From Congeria kusceri (taxonomy: Eukaryota > Mollusca > Bivalvia > Myida > Dreissenidae), in contig CM051030.1 in NCBI GenBank assembly GCA_027627225.1, positions 24,064,727 through 24,128,726 of the forward strand: a DNA stretch of 64,000 bases, read 5' to 3'. A program made the position numbers and the translations under genes. A model generated the notes under the pieces. The model saw nothing but the letters and a program-made list of their open reading frames with translations. It was not told the origin of the DNA and made no database searches. Below are positions 22,020 through 34,999 of the stretch, piece by piece. Every line of letters begins with the position of its first letter. The first letter of the stretch is position 1.

Positions 22020-22265
22020 AAAAAAGAAAAGAAAAAAGTTGCTCCTACCGGGTTCGAATCTGAGAAATCCGGATCTAAAGGCGAACGCATTAAGAACTAG
22101 GCTATTCTTTTTTATTTTTATATTTATATTCTCTTAAAGGTTTACTTGATATAAGTGATTCACGTGTTTTCAGTAATTTGAACGAAAACAACAGAAACAT
22201 TTCAAATTATTCCAAGTTGGAAAATTGTCAGTTTGGTAATCTGTGAACAGGTCCCTTTAATAGGC
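22020..22265 (-). mobile_element. AAAGGGACCTG-ended element with internal tRNA-like part (copy A)
   Basis: On the minus strand it starts TTAAAGGGACCTGTTCACAG and continues with GACAATTTTCCAACTT and TTTCTGTTGTTTTCGTT. A decayed tRNA-like stretch follows (22045-22110). The same order of blocks occurs at 53822-54262 on the plus strand, so this is a repeat family and not chance. Confidence 0.6.
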
Positions 22266-22269
22266 GTTT

Positions 22270-23348
22270 TCTTTAAATGTTGGGTCATCAGAATGAACAT
22301 TCCGCATCTCAAACTCGATAAAAGCCTAATGGCAGACCCCTGTAAAAGTTGTTTACACATTGAACACATGTTGGACCGTGTTCGATGTGTCTTTGATCTG
22401 GGCTGCGTGCGCTTTTATTTAATTATTATTTGTTAATTGGTTGCGACATCACAGGAAGCATTTGCAGTAAGAAGATTCCTCGAGCAGCTGATAGGTACCA
22501 AAGATATGCTCACCAGATTTGATGACATTGATCGATTTATAAAAAAACACTATCTGTTTAACACCCTCTCCAAACAAAAAGACGTAACTTTGTAAATAAA
22601 AACTGACTTCCCGTTATGTGTGCTATGTTATTTGTGCTATGATTCATATTGTTGTTTTAAGGTGCTTCGATGAGTATTTTTAACTTGTTATATTTTGTGC
22701 TGAAATGTATTTTTTTATAATTATACATTTTATTGTCAAATAAAACACTAAAATAATAATTTTAATAACAATATCGTTTTTATTACAATGACAGCCGAAA
22801 CGTAAGCATTGACAAACAGTTGAATGGAACCCAATGCGAATTTCACAACGTTGAAATTTGGATAGGTCCATCTACGATACATCTCGAAGACGTTATTGCA
22901 TTCCCGTCGACTTCGAGATATTGAGGTTCAGCTGAACAAACAATGTCTTAACACGTGTAACAAAAAACGCAATATAATTTATAGTATATATATTGTAAGC
23001 ATCAGCTTACAATGAGTCTTTCTAGTTTAGTCTGCAAATGTTGACTCTTTGAACTGCTTTCATCACGATTTTTAATCGGCCCTTTTTGTCTAAATCATAA
23101 TTACAAAGAGGCCAACTATTGTCTATGCACATTCCATAAAATAAAATTAAGTATGGGTTTCCAAGTATGACTCAACGCTGTCGTCACTCAATCTCATGTA
23201 TGTTCCACACCCGTCAGTAAGTGTAAAGACATTTAATGTATAAAGCCTTTCTTCATGATAACAAATAATGTAAAACAATATTCTATATATGATAAAATAG
23301 GTATATTATAATACAATCATTAAGATGTACAAGCAGAAGAGTTTAATA
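22270..23348. other. AT-rich spacer, nothing recognised
   Basis: No exon, tRNA-like or array sequence that I can support. Confidence 0.4.
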
Positions 23349-23590
23349 AACTGAGGACTGTGTGTCAACAAATGATGACTGTGTGTCAACAAGTGAGGAC
23401 TTCGACAATCTAAACATAACAGTTTTCGCAAACTAAGTATAAATTCGCATATTATATTTATTAATAGTAAATAAGTTAACATGATTATTATAATTATTTA
23501 TTAAAACAAGTAACTACAGCTTCTGAAGAATAAGGAAATTGAGGACTGGGTGTAAAAAAAAGGAATGTGCACGTAAAATGGGGACACGAA
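23349..23590 (+). repeat. Two short outliers of the 21-bp repeat family
   Basis: At 23349-23400, aactgaggactgtgtgtcaa repeats about 2.5 times. At 23541-23586 there are single decayed units with ggggacac. Same strand as the larger arrays. Confidence 0.6.
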
Positions 23591-24049
23591 TGTTCAAATG
23601 AATAACATATTTTACTGTAGTGAACATCGACAGTGAACTCATTTCAGCTGAACACATTTAAATACTAAACATATTATGGGACAATACAAATCTTTTTCAA
23701 TTACAAACCTTTGTGTATGAATACTGTCACCTTATTTTGAAAAAAAACACCAGAGTAAATGTGTTGCTTTTTTTTTTTTTTTAAAGATATTTCATTTGAG
23801 GCCAGATATTAACATGAAAAAGTAATAATATATCTGTACATCTATACACAAGTACATGCAATAGAAACATATTTTGGTTATAGACTAACTAAAAAGAAAG
23901 ACATTATAAACACGGAACTGTCCTAATTTAGTGATCAGAATGCAAATGTTTGTGTTTATGAATTATACACATGTAGTTTATATTATCTTTTAATTGAAGT
24001 TATGAAGTATTGTACTGTAAACTGGGATTGGTTGTTTGATAATCAAAAT

Positions 24050-25025
24050 ATACAAGAGCTATCAGAATACACAACGCTCGATTATTAAAAGAATTTCAGT
24101 TGGTACATACTTTGGAAAGTGGAAGGGGCATAAATTTGTTGAAATACAAAACTGAGATATGGTAATTATTTCATCAAATTATTCCTAGTTAAAAACTTAC
24201 GTATTTAATAACTTGTGTAGTTTTGAAGTCATCAGATTTTTGACTATTTACCTTTTAACAAGAAGATCTATGTGTAAAAGGGGCATAATCTGTCAAAATA
24301 CAAAACAGAGTTATAGAGAATGTTGCCGCTGACACAAGGGCTGATGACAAGGTATATTCCAAGTTTCATGTTAATAACTTCTGTAGTTCTGAAGTTACAC
24401 AAGTTTAGAATAAAAACTTTGACCAGAAGATCTATTTGAAAAAAGGGGCATAACTCTGTCAAACTACAAAAGAGAGTTATACGGAATATTGCCCCTGACA
24501 CTGACGACAAAGATATTTTTTAAGTTTCAAGTGAATAACTTTTGTAGTTTTGAAGTTATCAAACTTTTGAATATAAACTTTAATCAAAAAATCTATGTGA
24601 ACAAGGGGAATAACTCTATCAAACTACAAAACATAGTTATAGGTAACGTTAAAGTTTGAATATAAACTGTAACAAGAAAATCTAAGTGAAAAAGGTGCAC
24701 AACTCTGATAACATAAAAACAGAGTTATATAGAATATTGCCCCTGACACCCTAGAGTTGATGACAATTGTATATTCCAAGTTTTAAGTGAATAACGTATG
24801 TAGTTTTGACGTTACAACACTTTGGAATATAAACTTTAACCAGGAAATATGTAGATGCCCCTGCTTTTGGAAATGATGACAAAGGTTTCTTCCAAATTTC
24901 AAGTGAATCACATAGTTTTGAAGTTACAAGACTTTTGAATAAACACTTTAACCAAATTCAGACGGGGACGCCGACGCCAGAGTAGTAGGAAACTCACCTG
25001 CTCTTCATATAGTCGAGCTTATAAT
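24050..25025. repeat. Dispersed bivalve-type repeat with ~160-bp internal units
   Basis: Starts acaagagctatcagaa and ends gacgccgacgccagag ... tagtcgagctt. Inside, ggggcataactctgtc, gagttat and gaagttac recur about every 160 bp for four to five units. The same family lies inverted at 52665-53050. Confidence 0.7.
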
Positions 25026-25159
25026 AAGCAGTTTGCAATTATAAATTAAAGTACAGAATGCGTTACATTACGATGTAAACCGGTCAAAGATCCAAGTGTA
25101 CAGAAAACAAAATTTTAGTTTGAACTTGAAATAGGATGAGAAAAGAAGCCTGAATGCAT

Positions 25160-25351
25160 AAGTAGGTATTGATGCAAATATTGTTCAAACCTCAGTTCTC
25201 TACACAGAGTGATCATCTGAAATCCGCTTTCTCAAACCTAAACCTTGACTTTACTCTAAATAACATCCTAAATACTGCTGGCAATAACAAATTGCAAGTA
25301 TTCAAATCTCTCGCATCCTATCTGGTAGATTGCCATATCACAGATAATATT
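25160..25351 (+). pseudogene. Possible LINE C-terminal remnant
   Basis: A 60-codon frame ends FTLNNILNTAGNN, then FKSLASYL and a stop. Such a tail follows the Cys-rich domain in some LINE ORF2 proteins, but no diagnostic cysteines are present. Weak call. Confidence 0.25.
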
Positions 25352-27600
25352 TAACTTTAAATTGGGGTCCTCCAGCAAACCGATAACACTTTTGATATTA
25401 AAACTTTATATAATGACCTATCATGACAGGTTGACCAAGGGGAATTTGACAATTTATATATTTTGGAGTCTAACTCTAATTCCATATCCTAGAGTCAAGC
25501 ATATTTGTCTAAATCCCCTCAATGGGAGATGCTATATGTCTATCAAATGACCCGGGGGCCTGTATTTCCGGGAACTAAAATCCGACCAAAGTATATTACC
25601 CCGGGAACTGGAATCATTCGGAATGTCAAACCCCCGCCGGTCGGGAATCGCGTTTAGTCTAAAGGCCCGTATATGCCCGCCATTCGCCCTAGGGGAAAAC
25701 ATTGAAAGGTACATAAATAACTGTTCACATATGACTAGGGACTATTTAATTATTTAAAAATTTCTTTATTCCACTGATCAGATTCTCACAGTACAGTGCC
25801 TAACTTATTTCTAGTATCTTAGCAATATTTCTATTAACATAATCTTATTTCAGTATACTAATACACTGATCTGCCTATTGTATACATTACAAGTCCTTAT
25901 TAATAGGGAATTTGTTATATTTAATCTTATGTCGGAGAGATAACTCCTGTCAAACCAAATTTTTCATCCATCTGTAAATCATCACTATCATTCCATGATA
26001 GGAAACTACTTTTCCGAAACCAACTTGTATTTAATTTACAACATTGCTCTAAAAATAGACATTGCTCAGTAGAGCATTCAGAGGGTTTAACCAAGTCAGT
26101 GTTTAAATTGTATACTACTGGCTCTGTCAATAATCAATAGTATTGTACTTTTATTGATATAATTATATCAATTTAATTATATATTCATGTGTCATAAGGC
26201 AGTGTTATTCATTTTATTATTTAAGTGTCATCATCATTGCGCACAATTAATATGCTCTCAAGCTGCAGGAATTCCCCCTTCTCTTTCTGTTATTCTTGTA
26301 TTACCCCTTCTCCTCTCTGTGTATAAGCATATGAGCGGTGCTGGGCCCAACGCATAGGACGATATGCACAGATCTTAATTTAAATGTTATTTAATAATAG
26401 TGTTTAATCTTTATGGGAGGTAAGATTCTAATTATTATGACAACAATTTTGATCAAATTGTCAATATTGAACAAGATGTCATAATTTCTTATTGATATTG
26501 TACATTTTGATCACTTACATGTAGTCTTACCTACACTTAATTTTTTTAATTCAGTATCTTGCACCTATTCACATATTGCTCTTTTGTACAAGTTTTTTTG
26601 TGTTTATTGCCTTTACTGTAAATAATACCTTATTTGCACATTAGTCCTTTAAATATGTTCGCTGCATAATAATAATTATTATTAAATTATTGTTTTTATG
26701 GGTTTATTTTTTTTAATATATCATAAAACTACGTGTTTCCATCATTTAATTCTTATTCCAGTCTGAGCGTACACAACCCCAATAATTCATATTGTTCAGA
26801 GCAATATTCTCCTTCATAAACTTATTTTCAGTACTTTAATATACTGAACCATCTATTTTTACACTATAACCATATGATCATAATGAAGCTTTGTACTGGT
26901 ACGCCTGGGCAACGGTCCGCTTCATCCTGCACCCAACATTGTGTGAATTAAACTGACACTGAATCTGAAAATATAAGCAGTGACTGGGAAAGGGTTTTTC
27001 TCTATGACATTAATTAATCTCACGCAAAATATCAATATTTTTTTTCTTCAAAATATATATTAAGGATTTCCTCAGATTGTTATGGGATTGACAACAATTA
27101 CATTGTGTGAACGTCTAACTGTTTATATCGAGAAAAATAATCACTCCTTCCGGTCAAGGTGTAATGAAAGTCTGTTGAAATAGATTTTTTACTGTTTTTA
27201 CATTCTTTTTATCTTGAATATCTTATTGTGTATTGTATTATTTTTATTCATTTAATGCACATGTTTTAGTAAAGTTCAATTCCATCAAATAATATAATTT
27301 GAAGTGCAATAGAAAGCCAGTGTTTCGTTAGCATAGTCCCTTTAATTATAAGCAATGACTTATTATGGTAACTCTACAATTTATTTTTTATGGAATCATT
27401 GATTATGAATGTTACATTTTGTACAGCAATTTATAGTATTATTTATTATTTCAAATATTATAATATTAGTTGTAACAATAAAAAGGAATTATTGTGTCAA
27501 TTCAATCAATATTTGCTGCTTTTTAGATGATACATAGTTTCATTACATCTAGATATCTGGTACTAGGCGATTACATGGATATAACCCTGTCAGCTATTTC
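25352..27600. other. AT-rich region with small relics
   Basis: 25540-25720 is GC-richer (cccgggggcctgtatttccggg) and unclassified. A 67-codon minus frame at 25927-26130 has protein-like composition but no recognised motif or splice partner. A gcatagtccctttaa end occurs at 27323, the reverse complement of the ttaaagggactatgcc at 19635. Nothing firm is called. Confidence 0.3.
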
Positions 27601-27611
27601 TCAATTTTATA

Positions 27612-27912
27612 AAGTAAACCTTGCAGGAAAAGAGTGTCTGGTGCGGGGCTCAAACCCAACTGCGCTGGAATACTAGCACGGAGCTCTATCATCTGAACTA
27701 ACCGGGTAGTTGGTTCTTATCCACGCACACTCCTACCATTAACCTATTAGGTCGACTGCAGGCACTCCTGCCGTGTACTCCCGAAACCATTAAAGTAAAC
27801 CTGGGAGAAAAAGTGCGCCCGGTGCGGGGCTCTTACCCCTGACAGCCGGCACACTAGTACAGCGTTCTACCATTCTGAGCTAACCGGGTGGATGGTTCTT
27901 ACCCACGCACAC
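27612..27912 (-). repeat. Two tandem tRNA-derived units, about 180 bp apart
   Basis: Both units run aaagtaaacct ... ggtgcggggctc ... gagctctatcatctgaact aaccggg ... ggttctta-cccacgcacac. On the minus strand each has a GGTTAGnTCAGATG-type A box. B boxes are mutated. They are SINE heads or tRNA pseudogenes duplicated in tandem. Confidence 0.5.
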
Positions 27913-28712
27913 TACATTTACATGGAATGTTGTTTATAACTATTTATTTGAACGTGCCACGAAAATATGTGATACTGTATAATCTACAAAAAAATTATGA
28001 ACGCTTAATGTTCTTTTACTGCAACTTTTACTGATTTATATTATTGCATTTTATAATACTACACAAGTCAGTTATAGTTTAAATTTGTACTTTAATTGAT
28101 TTAAAACTTGTCAAATATATTGCTGTTACGATTCGCTACCAACGTGTGAATCTGCTGCTGTCTTTATCATGACTATACAGTTATACTTAACATGTTCAAG
28201 TTTGGTGATAATTTTTATAGTATTTTTATAACTTTAACGTTGCTTTTTTTCAATACGTTTATGCTTACTCATGTATACGCGTTGTACATCGTAATGAAAC
28301 TTTTAATTAAAACAAAGTAATCATGAGTTTATTTTTTTATGAATAATATACAAAACTTCCTATTTTTATTTTTCATTCGAAATAAAGAAATAACAATATT
28401 TCTATAATTAAAAAAATCGGTTTCATTTTATCAATTTATTTTCAGGAACAATTATAAAAACGTCGACTGGAGTAGTTGATTTTGAAATTCAATTTGCATT
28501 TATAAATGAACATACGATTTCTTAATTATAGGAATTTGAGATAATCTCGTGTAAACTAAAACTCCGTACTTGTACAACAGGTAATGTTTGCGTATTAAGA
28601 TGACCGCGAAAAAACGTTCAGTACCGGAGATAATGTTTTGTGACTTGCCGTTCAACAAATATTTCTCAACTTTAATTTCAAAATAAGCGATCGGTTGCGA
28701 TTTTCATTTTAG

Positions 28713-29037
28713 ATCCACAGCAACCAGTACTCATCCCGTCTCCAGATGCAACAATAGTGGAAGGTCAAAACCTGACACTGACTTGCATGTTCTGATGTTT
28801 CAGAAGTTGTCAGGGCAGTTCTATAGAAAGAAAACGACCATTTTATAAGCTAATCAAGATCTTGCGATATATATCGTGACAGTCTCAAAACTAGCAAGTT
28901 CAGCATGAATGCAGAGGAAACAATTCATTGATTGTAACACTAGCGAAAGTGCAAGAAAGCACGAACAATACAATGTGGAATTGTGTAATGTTAATTGGAA
29001 GCAATAATATAAGTAGTGGAAATACGAATATTATAAG
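28713..29037 (+). pseudogene. Decayed immunoglobulin-domain exon 1
   Basis: After a cattttag acceptor the frame reads PQQPVLIPSPDATIVEG, then QNLTLTCMF and a stop. That is the first half of an Ig domain with its B-strand cysteine (L-T-L-T-C). In another frame the second half is visible as NNSLIVTLAKVQESTNNTMW followed by NC. It ends at ATAAG|GTGGGT. Stops and frame changes make it non-functional. Confidence 0.5.
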
Positions 29038-29668
29038 GTGGGTTAATTGTTTAACCTTAATAAAAGCCCATTATTTCGATCATTGAATGCATTTCTGTAA
29101 CGCTCTGCATGTAAGAGTATATTTTGTGATCTTCACACACTTTGCGATAAAGCGTTGTTCATATTTAATAACCGATGTGTTTGTGTAATGATTATCTTCA
29201 TCCATTTATACCACCTGTAAATGCTTATTGTGAATAACCACATGCACGTACAAACAAACTCATCAAATATGTATTTTCTGCTCACTCATTGGTATATCTG
29301 AAGTCGTGATGCTATAACTATCTCCGCTGAACTTTTACTTCTAGCACAGCAAACGTCGATGTGCCTTGTACGTATAATGATTGCGTTCACATAAATCTAT
29401 TTCGTTCTATATCTATAAATGTGTGTGTGTTGTTGAAGTCACGTTGATATGTCTAACCACACATACCATATGTGGTTTGACTCGATTAAATAGCCTTAGT
29501 CTTTACAAGAAAACGTTTTTTGCTGCAAAAATATCTCATTTTTACTGGGATTTGTTTAGATTTTCATATATTTAAATAAAGTAAAACTAAACCGCCCTAC
29601 CATTAACAGTTCAAGTGAAACGTTAATTACGTCTAATACATACGGTTGACATACGTTTTATCCACCAG

Positions 29669-29848
29669 ACGATACCGAGTACAGAGGGACGAAAGTGACA
29701 GCCATCATCCGAATCCAACAAGGAGACGAACTGTGCGCCACCTGTAAAAGCTAAATCAACCCGCCTGCGTTTTCGGGAGTTCATCAGTAAACGTGTCTCA
29801 TAAGTCAAAACAGGCTGGCCCTTAATCGCGAGGGGTGACACTATAATA
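29669..29848 (+). pseudogene. Decayed immunoglobulin-like exon 2
   Basis: Acceptor tccaccag|acg, then YRGTKVTAIIRIQQGDELC and ATCKS before a TAA. The GDxLCATC pattern matches the B-strand of Ig domains in large invertebrate Ig receptors. The minus-strand 76-codon ORF over the same span is its shadow. Confidence 0.35.
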
Positions 29849-30448
29849 AACAAACACTTTACATTTTACTTTATACCGCTTTTCTACGGCAATATATGCA
29901 CAATGTCCTTAAGAACACCTAGCACCATTGAAATATTGTTCGTAATATGGCAGAATACAATATATGATCATGCATTTGTAATGATTGTTGCAACGTCATC
30001 GTTTCCATTGTTGTTGTTTTTTTCTTCAAGATTGTACGTTAACAAGACGTAAATCAATTCAATTTAAGAGCTAACGATAGTCGTAAATTCCCCCGTAAAT
30101 ATTGTTAATTTAAACATACAAGTATATCGGTATTCGTTGCGAGCTGATAGAATTATGTGAAATATCAATTCGTTGTCGTATATATATTATCTTCAAGAGA
30201 TTATTAATTATAGATTTAGAATATTCATATTTAAAGACATTCGCAACAAAAATAACATTGAATTGGTTTCTTATTTTGCTTCGTTTTTTTTCTGTATAGT
30301 ATATATTGAGTGTGCTGGTACTTCGGACATTCTAACAGTTTGTTGTATTCTTTAAGAATACTATTTTTACTTAAAGTGTTTAATATTTAGACATAAAAGA
30401 CTGTTTTCCGAAAAATAATTACAATTCAAATCGAAAAAAGTAAACGAG

Positions 30449-30502
30449 ATGAACGAAAGAAAACAGGAAGACGTGATGGACAAATACGAAATCCGCAAAG
30501 GG
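30449..30502 (+). CDS. Candidate short first exon (unidentified)
   Basis: ATG followed by 17 codons (NERKQEDVMDKYEIRKG) up to AAAGGG|GTAAGC, a near-consensus donor. It is too short for a family call and no acceptor partner is identified. It may be chance. Confidence 0.15.
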
Positions 30503-30945
30503 GTAAGCAAAGTTACCGAATAGTTAGCAAATTAACAAGCTAAATAGATGTGCTTTTTAATCCGAATCGAAGATTGTTATACAATTTGATATTCTATATT
30601 CCTTTAAAATGACACTAAAAATGAAAATGAATACTGCAGTCAAACTGAAGCATAATATGTTTTCTGTTAAGCACATTTAATGCAATCAACATACAGATAT
30701 TTTGATTGCAAAACTTCATAACAAAATTGATGCTGTATTTTTGTTTAAACTTAGGCATTAAATATATAAAATACATACTGTCCTTACTTATACTATACAA
30801 TTGTTACAAAAACAAAGTTCCTAAGTCAATGATCTGATTTTTTCTTTTATTCGTTCAGTTTTTAAACGACTTCCATAAGTGTGTTTCAACAGCTGCATTC
30901 ATGAATGATATCAAAGGAAGGCAGATTCAACTAATGAAATGACAT

Positions 30946-31045
30946 TATTATTGTTATTATTATTATTATTAATATTATTATTATTATTATTGTCATATAA
31001 TAATAATAATAATAATAATAGTAAATATTATTATTATTACTTTTA
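30946..31045. repeat. Inverted ATT/AAT microsatellite hairpin
   Basis: A (TTA)n run is followed by an (AAT)n run around tcatat, then TTA units again. The two arms are complementary over roughly 30 bases. Confidence 0.85.
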
Positions 31046-31049
31046 TTAT

Positions 31050-32690
31050 AATTGAACTTATAAGGCATTTATTTCTAAGGGTTTGTTTGATCTGTTATAT
31101 GGTGTGTATAATGAGCACTTTGTGAACTGGATGTATCATTATTAATGTATACACTGCTAAATATATATTTTTGTTGCATTGAAATAAAATGATTTCCTGA
31201 GTTTGTGGTCAAGTTCTTGTTTTTTCATTATTATATACAGACCGTCTCTACAGCAAAACATTTCAAACCAAAAGCATGGAGATGTGACTGTCATCATAAT
31301 CGTTGTAAAAGTAACACATACCATATTGTTGCTGCGACCGTGCATGGATAAACAACTGTATCTTTAAAAATTATCTAGGTTCAATATTTCAACGATACAC
31401 TAGGTAGTTCATACTGTTTACTCATGTTTCATTTATAGGCTACACGGATGTATGTTTATGAAAATTAATACAGAAATGTGTCAAAGCCATAAACAGTGAA
31501 TGCATGTTACTGAAGACATCGAATTACAAATAGTGATAAGTGTTTATGTATTTGTCAATAATCACAATATCTTTTCATAGTGTCGAACATCTTTAATCAT
31601 TTTAAAAGCTACACTTTAAAGACGTAGCGTGAATGATTAAAAGGTTCTCCTGCTACTACGTTCAGAGTCAACTTCCCACACAAACTTGCTGACCTCTGCA
31701 TGTTATGACTGTTTTAGTTTTGGTATAAATTGACACATGTCTAAGCCAGGTTTGAGGGAAATATGTCCTTTAGAACTTAATGTATCCATACATTTGGTCC
31801 TACATGTATATCAAGGTTGCTGCAGGTATATTTGGAACATTCTCGTATTTTGCCATCTTAAATGTATATTCAAATAGTTTTCTTTTAAAGTTCATAAAGC
31901 ATATTTAATAATGAAAAACACTCAATGCACTTCCAAAACAAAACAGTTCAGGAGGGATCCATTAATTTTTAAAATATATCCATTCTATTTTGGATGTGAT
32001 ACGTTGTTTACGCAAACACTGTTACAAAGAAACATTAAAAAGGCTACAAATTCCTTATTGTAAGTATAATGGCGGTCCGTGCCAGTCCTGGGCGGTTCGT
32101 GATGGTCCGTGATGATACCGTAATAACACCGTGATGGGTCCAGGGTCATCATGGCCAACCGGGCCGGTCCTTGATAGCGTGTGCATCAGTAGTGTTGGCG
32201 CATTGTGTCCTGCATGGTACTGGATAGTCTGGGACCGTCGACGCTAATTACGTAATTTCATATGGAATCAACCTGTATTCAGGCCCCTCTTGGTCCGGGA
32301 TTATCCTGGGTATTTATGGATAGTCCATGTGGGTTTCCTCTACGACATACATAACTCTGCATCACCTGCCTCTGTGATTAAGCTATAAAGCCTGTACGCG
32401 ATAGGAATGGTTACAACCTAGTGAACATTATACTATTATGGTAAATAATTATTTACGGACCAATTTATCATGTCTCCCACAAGTCAATTGATTTTACTGA
32501 TCGATCCATTTTAATGGTTTATTGTGTTTTGTTAAATGGTTTCAAAGTTAAACGGCACTGTCCGTCTGGCAGGGAAATGTTGATGCATAAGCTATATGGT
32601 ACTTTTGGATGATACAAAAAAATACAAATAAATTAAGGTTCTTATTTCTGTATAAGCTTTAAGACCAGGTTTGTCTTGTTTGTGTGGTGT
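31050..32690. other. Intron-like AT-rich DNA, nothing recognised
   Basis: Between decayed Ig exons. 32080-32160 repeats ggtccgtgatg-like words. No coding signal. Confidence 0.35.
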
Positions 32691-32691
32691 T

Positions 32692-32697
32692 GTTTTT

Positions 32698-32728
<31 letters not shown>
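32692..32728. repeat. (GT)n followed by a 17-G run
   Basis: A GT dinucleotide tract runs directly into an uninterrupted poly-G tract (32712-32728). Confidence 0.95.
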
Positions 32729-32915
32729 TATATACAAAATAAACACGGAATGTTTGCGTCTGCAATCATAAATGGACCTTCAATTGTAAGCTAAGTTTAG
32801 AAATCGAAAATGTAATTATCACAGATTCATCCGCAGGCATGCTTTTACATGCAAATACTATATTTAATTCAATTTATGTTTACTATTGTCCGGTTTCTTC
32901 AATATTCAGATAGTT

Positions 32916-33399
32916 ATAGTTGTAATAGTTGTAGTAGTAGTAGTAGTAGTAGCAGTAGTAGTAGTAGCAGAGGTAGAAGTAGTTGTAGAAGTAGTTGTAG
33001 TAGTATTAGTGGTAGTAGTTGCTGTTGTTGTTGTAGTGGAAGTATCATTATTATTATTATTATAACTACTAGTAGTATCACTAGTAGTAGTAGTAGTTGT
33101 TGTTGTTGTAGTAGTAGCGGTAGAAGTAGTAGTTGTAGTATAATAGTAGTAGTTGTTGTTGTCGTATGAATACTATTATTATTATATAAGCATTAGTATA
33201 AATAGTAGTAGTAGAAGTAGTAGTAGTAGTCGTAGTGGTAATTGTTGTTGTTGTAGTTTTAGTAGTAGTTGTAGTTGTAGTAGTAGTAGTAGTAGTAGGA
33301 GAAGAAGTAGTAATAGTAGTAGTAGTAGTAGTAGTAGTAATAGTTGTAGTAGTAGTAGCAGCAGTAGTAGTAGTAGTAGTATAAATACTAGTAGTAGTC

Positions 33400-33435
<36 letters not shown>

Positions 33436-33575
33436 CTAGTAGTTGTAGTAGTAGTAGTAGTAGTCGAAGTAGTGGTCGTAGTGGAAGTTGTAGTAGTAGA
33501 AGTAGTAGTAGTAGAAGTAGTAGTATCAGTAGTAGTAGTAGTAGTAGTAATAGTGGTAGTAGTAGTAGCAGAATC

Positions 33576-33622
<47 letters not shown>

Positions 33623-33800
33623 AAGTAGTAGTAGTAGTATCATTATTTTTAGTAGAAGAAGTAGAAGCAGTAGTAATAATTATAGTAATAGAAGTAGTAG
33701 TAGCAATGGTTGTAGCAGTAATAGTGGTTATTCTTCTTGTAGTAGTAGTAGTAGTGGTAGTAGTTGTGGTAGTTGTAGAATAATCATAATAGGAGTAGAA
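32916..33800. repeat. Long interrupted (AGT)n tract
   Basis: Nearly 0.9 kb of tag/agt triplets with gtt, aga and att interruptions, resuming briefly at 33964-33995. All poly-Ser, poly-Val and poly-Leu frames on both strands come from it and are not genes. It lies between decayed Ig exons 2 and 3. Confidence 0.95.
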
Positions 33801-34044
33801 GAATTACTAGTAGTGGTTTTACTACCACTTGTTTTATTATGTTTATTATTTCAATAATAATAGTTATTATTTTTATTACTATTAGTAATTTTAGTATTGA
33901 CTTTATTTTTCTTATCCTTGTTCTGTATCTTCTTCTTCTTGTAATTATTATCAATATTATTATTAGCAGTAGTAGTAGTAATAGTAGTAGTAGACATTAT
34001 TTTCTTTCTATAATTCAGTTTTGTGCCAGTACCCACTTTTTAAA

Positions 34045-34354
34045 TCGGATGTGTCCGGGGTAGCAGAGAAAAACCCACTGACAGTGACAAGTCCTGTCTA
34101 AAGCGATGATCTCTGTATCTTGGATCAAGACTGGTGATAGTTTATTATTAGGACAGTTATATGATGTGAATAATGCATATCGGTTCCATCCCCATTACCA
34201 CAAGGATTCAGTTTCACCTGCGTCAAAACAACTGTCTACACCCTGACCTTCCTGCAGATGGACCGTACCCAGGATAGAGACAGGTGGTAGTACAGTGTTA
34301 ACAATGAAAGCGGTGTATCAGTGTTCAGCAACAACGTCATTAAAATGGTGCAAG
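34045..34354 (+). pseudogene. Decayed immunoglobulin-domain exon 3
   Basis: Reads NPLTVTSPV early, then in another frame FSFTCVKTTVYTLTFLQMDR, and YSVNNESGVSVFSNNVIKMV up to CAAG|GTAAAC. Cysteine, the D-x-D/R-x-x-Y turn and the strand pattern fit an Ig domain's C-terminal half. An in-frame TAG replaces a codon before YSVNN, and other stops lie upstream. Confidence 0.5.
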
Positions 34355-34635
34355 GTAAACATGTGAACCATATGTTAAGGATATGTTATCGTTGTACCGA
34401 ATTTAGCACAATTTAGCACAATGTTCAATGCAGTATACTATTATAGATGACTTTTATTCGCAATAACCAAGATAGGTGCAGTTGTGTATGTTTATTATTG
34501 AAATACGTACTTACAAGTTTACAAGACGACTGTTCTATTTAACTTTGCACACAACACAAGTGTTCTTTTAAATCTAAAAATATTATAAAACCCCAGAAAC
34601 ATCATTCGGAGAGAAATGCTTATTATGGTGGCTGA

Positions 34636-34960
34636 TGTCGTTTTGAAGTGCGCCAAAACGACAACACGCCAGAACGACTATTACCTGATTTGTCGTATTG
34701 GCTCGGATATTTATCGTTCTGGCGTGACGGCGTGTTGGCGGCCTTTTTACGCGCCAACGCGCCACAACAATAAAATAAGTGCGACAATACGACAATTTTG
34801 TACGCGCCAGAATGACAACACGACACTTAAATATCTCGTTATGGCGGTATTATGGCGGCACCTCATATTTGTCGTTCTGGCGTTTGGGCGGATTTGAAGG
34901 GCGCCAAAACGACAACACGCCAGAAAGACAAATAAGCGCGCCGATACGACAATTAAGATA
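34636..34960. repeat. GC-richer palindromic repeat (gcgccaaaacgacaacacgc)
   Basis: The 28-base segment at about 34651 recurs at about 34902 with one mismatch. Inverted tcgttctggcgt words lie between them. Overlapping ORFs on both strands are artefacts. It is a dispersed repeat or MITE of unknown type. Confidence 0.65.
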
Positions 34961-34999
34961 TTTGTCTTCCTTTTGTTTTAGCGTGTTTGCGCCATCCGC

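Noticed and set aside
26259..26276. Polylinker-like gctgcaggaattcc, possible vector contamination
   Set aside because: Only about 14 bases match a PstI-EcoRI junction, with native-looking sequence on both sides.
29623..29853. 76-codon minus-strand ORF
   Set aside because: The plus strand shows an Ig-like GDELCATC segment over the same bases, so this is taken as its shadow.
32849..33857. Poly-Ser, poly-Val and poly-Leu ORFs
   Set aside because: Translation of an interrupted (AGT)n microsatellite in different frames.
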